In this document: positions 63,019 through 64,000 of the stretch, in pieces
Layout of the letters: each line of letters opens with the position of its first letter
Numbering within the stretch: the stretch's first letter is position 1
From: Phlegmacium glaucopus
Taxonomy: Eukaryota; Basidiomycota; Agaricomycetes; Agaricales; Cortinariaceae
Length of the DNA: 64,000 bases
Reading direction: 5' to 3'
Assembly (NCBI GenBank): GCA_015039465.1
Contig: MU130363.1
Location: forward strand, 349,672-413,671
The notes under the pieces: model-generated
Databases searched by the model: none
Told to the model about the DNA's origin: nothing
What the model saw: only the letters and a program-made list of their open reading frames with translations
Position numbers and translations under genes: made by a program

Positions 63019-64000
63019 TTACTGAGTGTTTGCCTCGTCCAGGTCAGAGGTCGAGTCAGAATCAAGTGATTTGTGTTGGTGTAATCCATCATCTTCAGAC
63101 TCTTCGTCAGGAATGATTCCATGGTTTGGATTGGCAAAAAGGAGATCTTCAGGTTCACTTCCGGTCAAGTCTGAAAGATAGAATCGAATGAACATATTGA
63201 ATAAGTTAAGCACTTAAGCTGACACGAACCTTTCTTCCTTCGCGCTTCATTCCAGTCCACCTCCAAGTCATCCATGATCTTCTTTTGCGCTGCATCTATA
63301 TCGGCGGAGGTTTCACACTTTTGATAAATTTCGAGGAATGCTCTTGTAGAAAACAGCGTCTGAATTGTGATCGCAGGAGCACGCACATTGGAATTTACCG
63401 GTTGACTTTGTAGAATGATGTACCCCATCCGAATTTACTGAGGAGTTTTTCCGCATATGAATCAAAACCTGTTATGTAGAATGTTGCAGCGAGGGCCTCC
63501 ACACAATTCAACCTCCAAGGTTTGCCGTAGTTGGTCGGATTGGTTGCAAGTAAATAGGGAACTAAAATGTGGCTTTTAATATTAGCTGCGCCAAGTCCCT
63601 GGAATGGCAGGATACGCACGGAGACGTTCATGAGGACTCGCGATCTTACTAAAGGGAACATCATCCAGACGCGCCCAAGAGCATTCCACGACTGCAACAC
63701 CGGCGTTTAAGATATACTCACGATCGGACGGACTGACGGCCTGTGTACCCTTGGGACTTTTGAGAAATGACTTGGCTCAGCCATTCGCGGAGCTGAGCTC
63801 TCAGCTAGAAGAAACTCACGATACTACGATGCCTCTGAATCTGGAACCTATTTTGAGCTCTTTGATTAATCCTAGTCGAGATAATTTTTTGCCTGAGCAA
63901 CGACGTGGGTCACAATGATCGAAATCCTGGGGAGCACATGAGATAAGAATATTGACTATTTCAAGTGAAATATTTCCAAAAAGGCTCACCCACATAGCAA
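63019..64000 (-). CDS. TSR3: 18S rRNA aminocarboxypropyltransferase Tsr3, 5' end beyond window
   Basis: Transfers the aminocarboxypropyl group from S-adenosylmethionine to the hypermodified uridine of 18S rRNA, a late 40S maturation step. The visible part reads [20 protein letters not shown] (first exon split at GTGAGC), [79 protein letters not shown] and [11 protein letters not shown]. The C-terminal tail is acidic ([20 protein letters not shown]) and ends at 63019. The start codon and probably 20-40 residues lie to the right of the window. Confidence 0.94.

Overview
The window is nuclear DNA of a basidiomycete fungus, most likely a mushroom-forming agaricomycete. Almost every gene is cut by many 50-65 nt GT-AG introns. 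Genes are dense on both strands with short spacers, and several proteins belong to families I know mainly from agaricomycetes: a multi-TM protein with the IYRCWIVWG motif, an arrestin-like protein, and a fungal ADGF-type deaminase. All exon structures here were assembled by eye from reading frames, splice signals and family motifs.

Layout. 1-2.5 kb: the 5' part of a retrotransposon Gag gene, then AT-rich DNA with an ATCG-type satellite. 2.5-23 kb: ordinary genes, in order a multi-TM protein, an L-asparaginase with ankyrin repeats, a Csm1/Pcs1 monopolin subunit, an arrestin-like protein, BRX1, a triple-KH protein, an ADGF-like deaminase, TTI2 and DOA1/PLAA. 23-38 kb: a rearranged block. A histidine phosphatase and a Ca2+/H+ exchanger were duplicated together, and each gene survives in only one copy. 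RAP1 follows. Then RIB4 and GTR1 were also duplicated together, again with each gene intact in only one copy. A dead RNA-dependent RNA polymerase lies between the two RIB4/GTR1 copies, and a small terminal-inverted-repeat element sits in the dead exchanger. 38-56 kb: ordinary genes again (SRP40/Nopp140, TilS-like lysidine synthase, a YTH m6A reader, external NADH dehydrogenase with EF-hands, GPI10, HOP1, TRS23, glutaminyl cyclase). 56-60 kb: mostly unrecognised DNA with one unidentified coding region and two sizeable inverted repeats. 60-64 kb: a ferric reductase and the 3' part of TSR3.

The genes do not form one pathway. Themes are ribosome and rRNA maturation (BRX1, SRP40, TSR3), chromosome and meiosis functions (CSM1, HOP1, RAP1, TTI2), nutrient signalling (GTR1) and basic metabolism. 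Several pairs share very short divergent promoters: the YTH gene with NADH dehydrogenase (63 bp), RIB4 with SRP40 (120 bp), and TRS23 with glutaminyl cyclase (135 bp).

I found no wholly new system. The most unusual structure is the pair of local duplications with reciprocal gene loss, together with the small inserted element and the dead RdRP.
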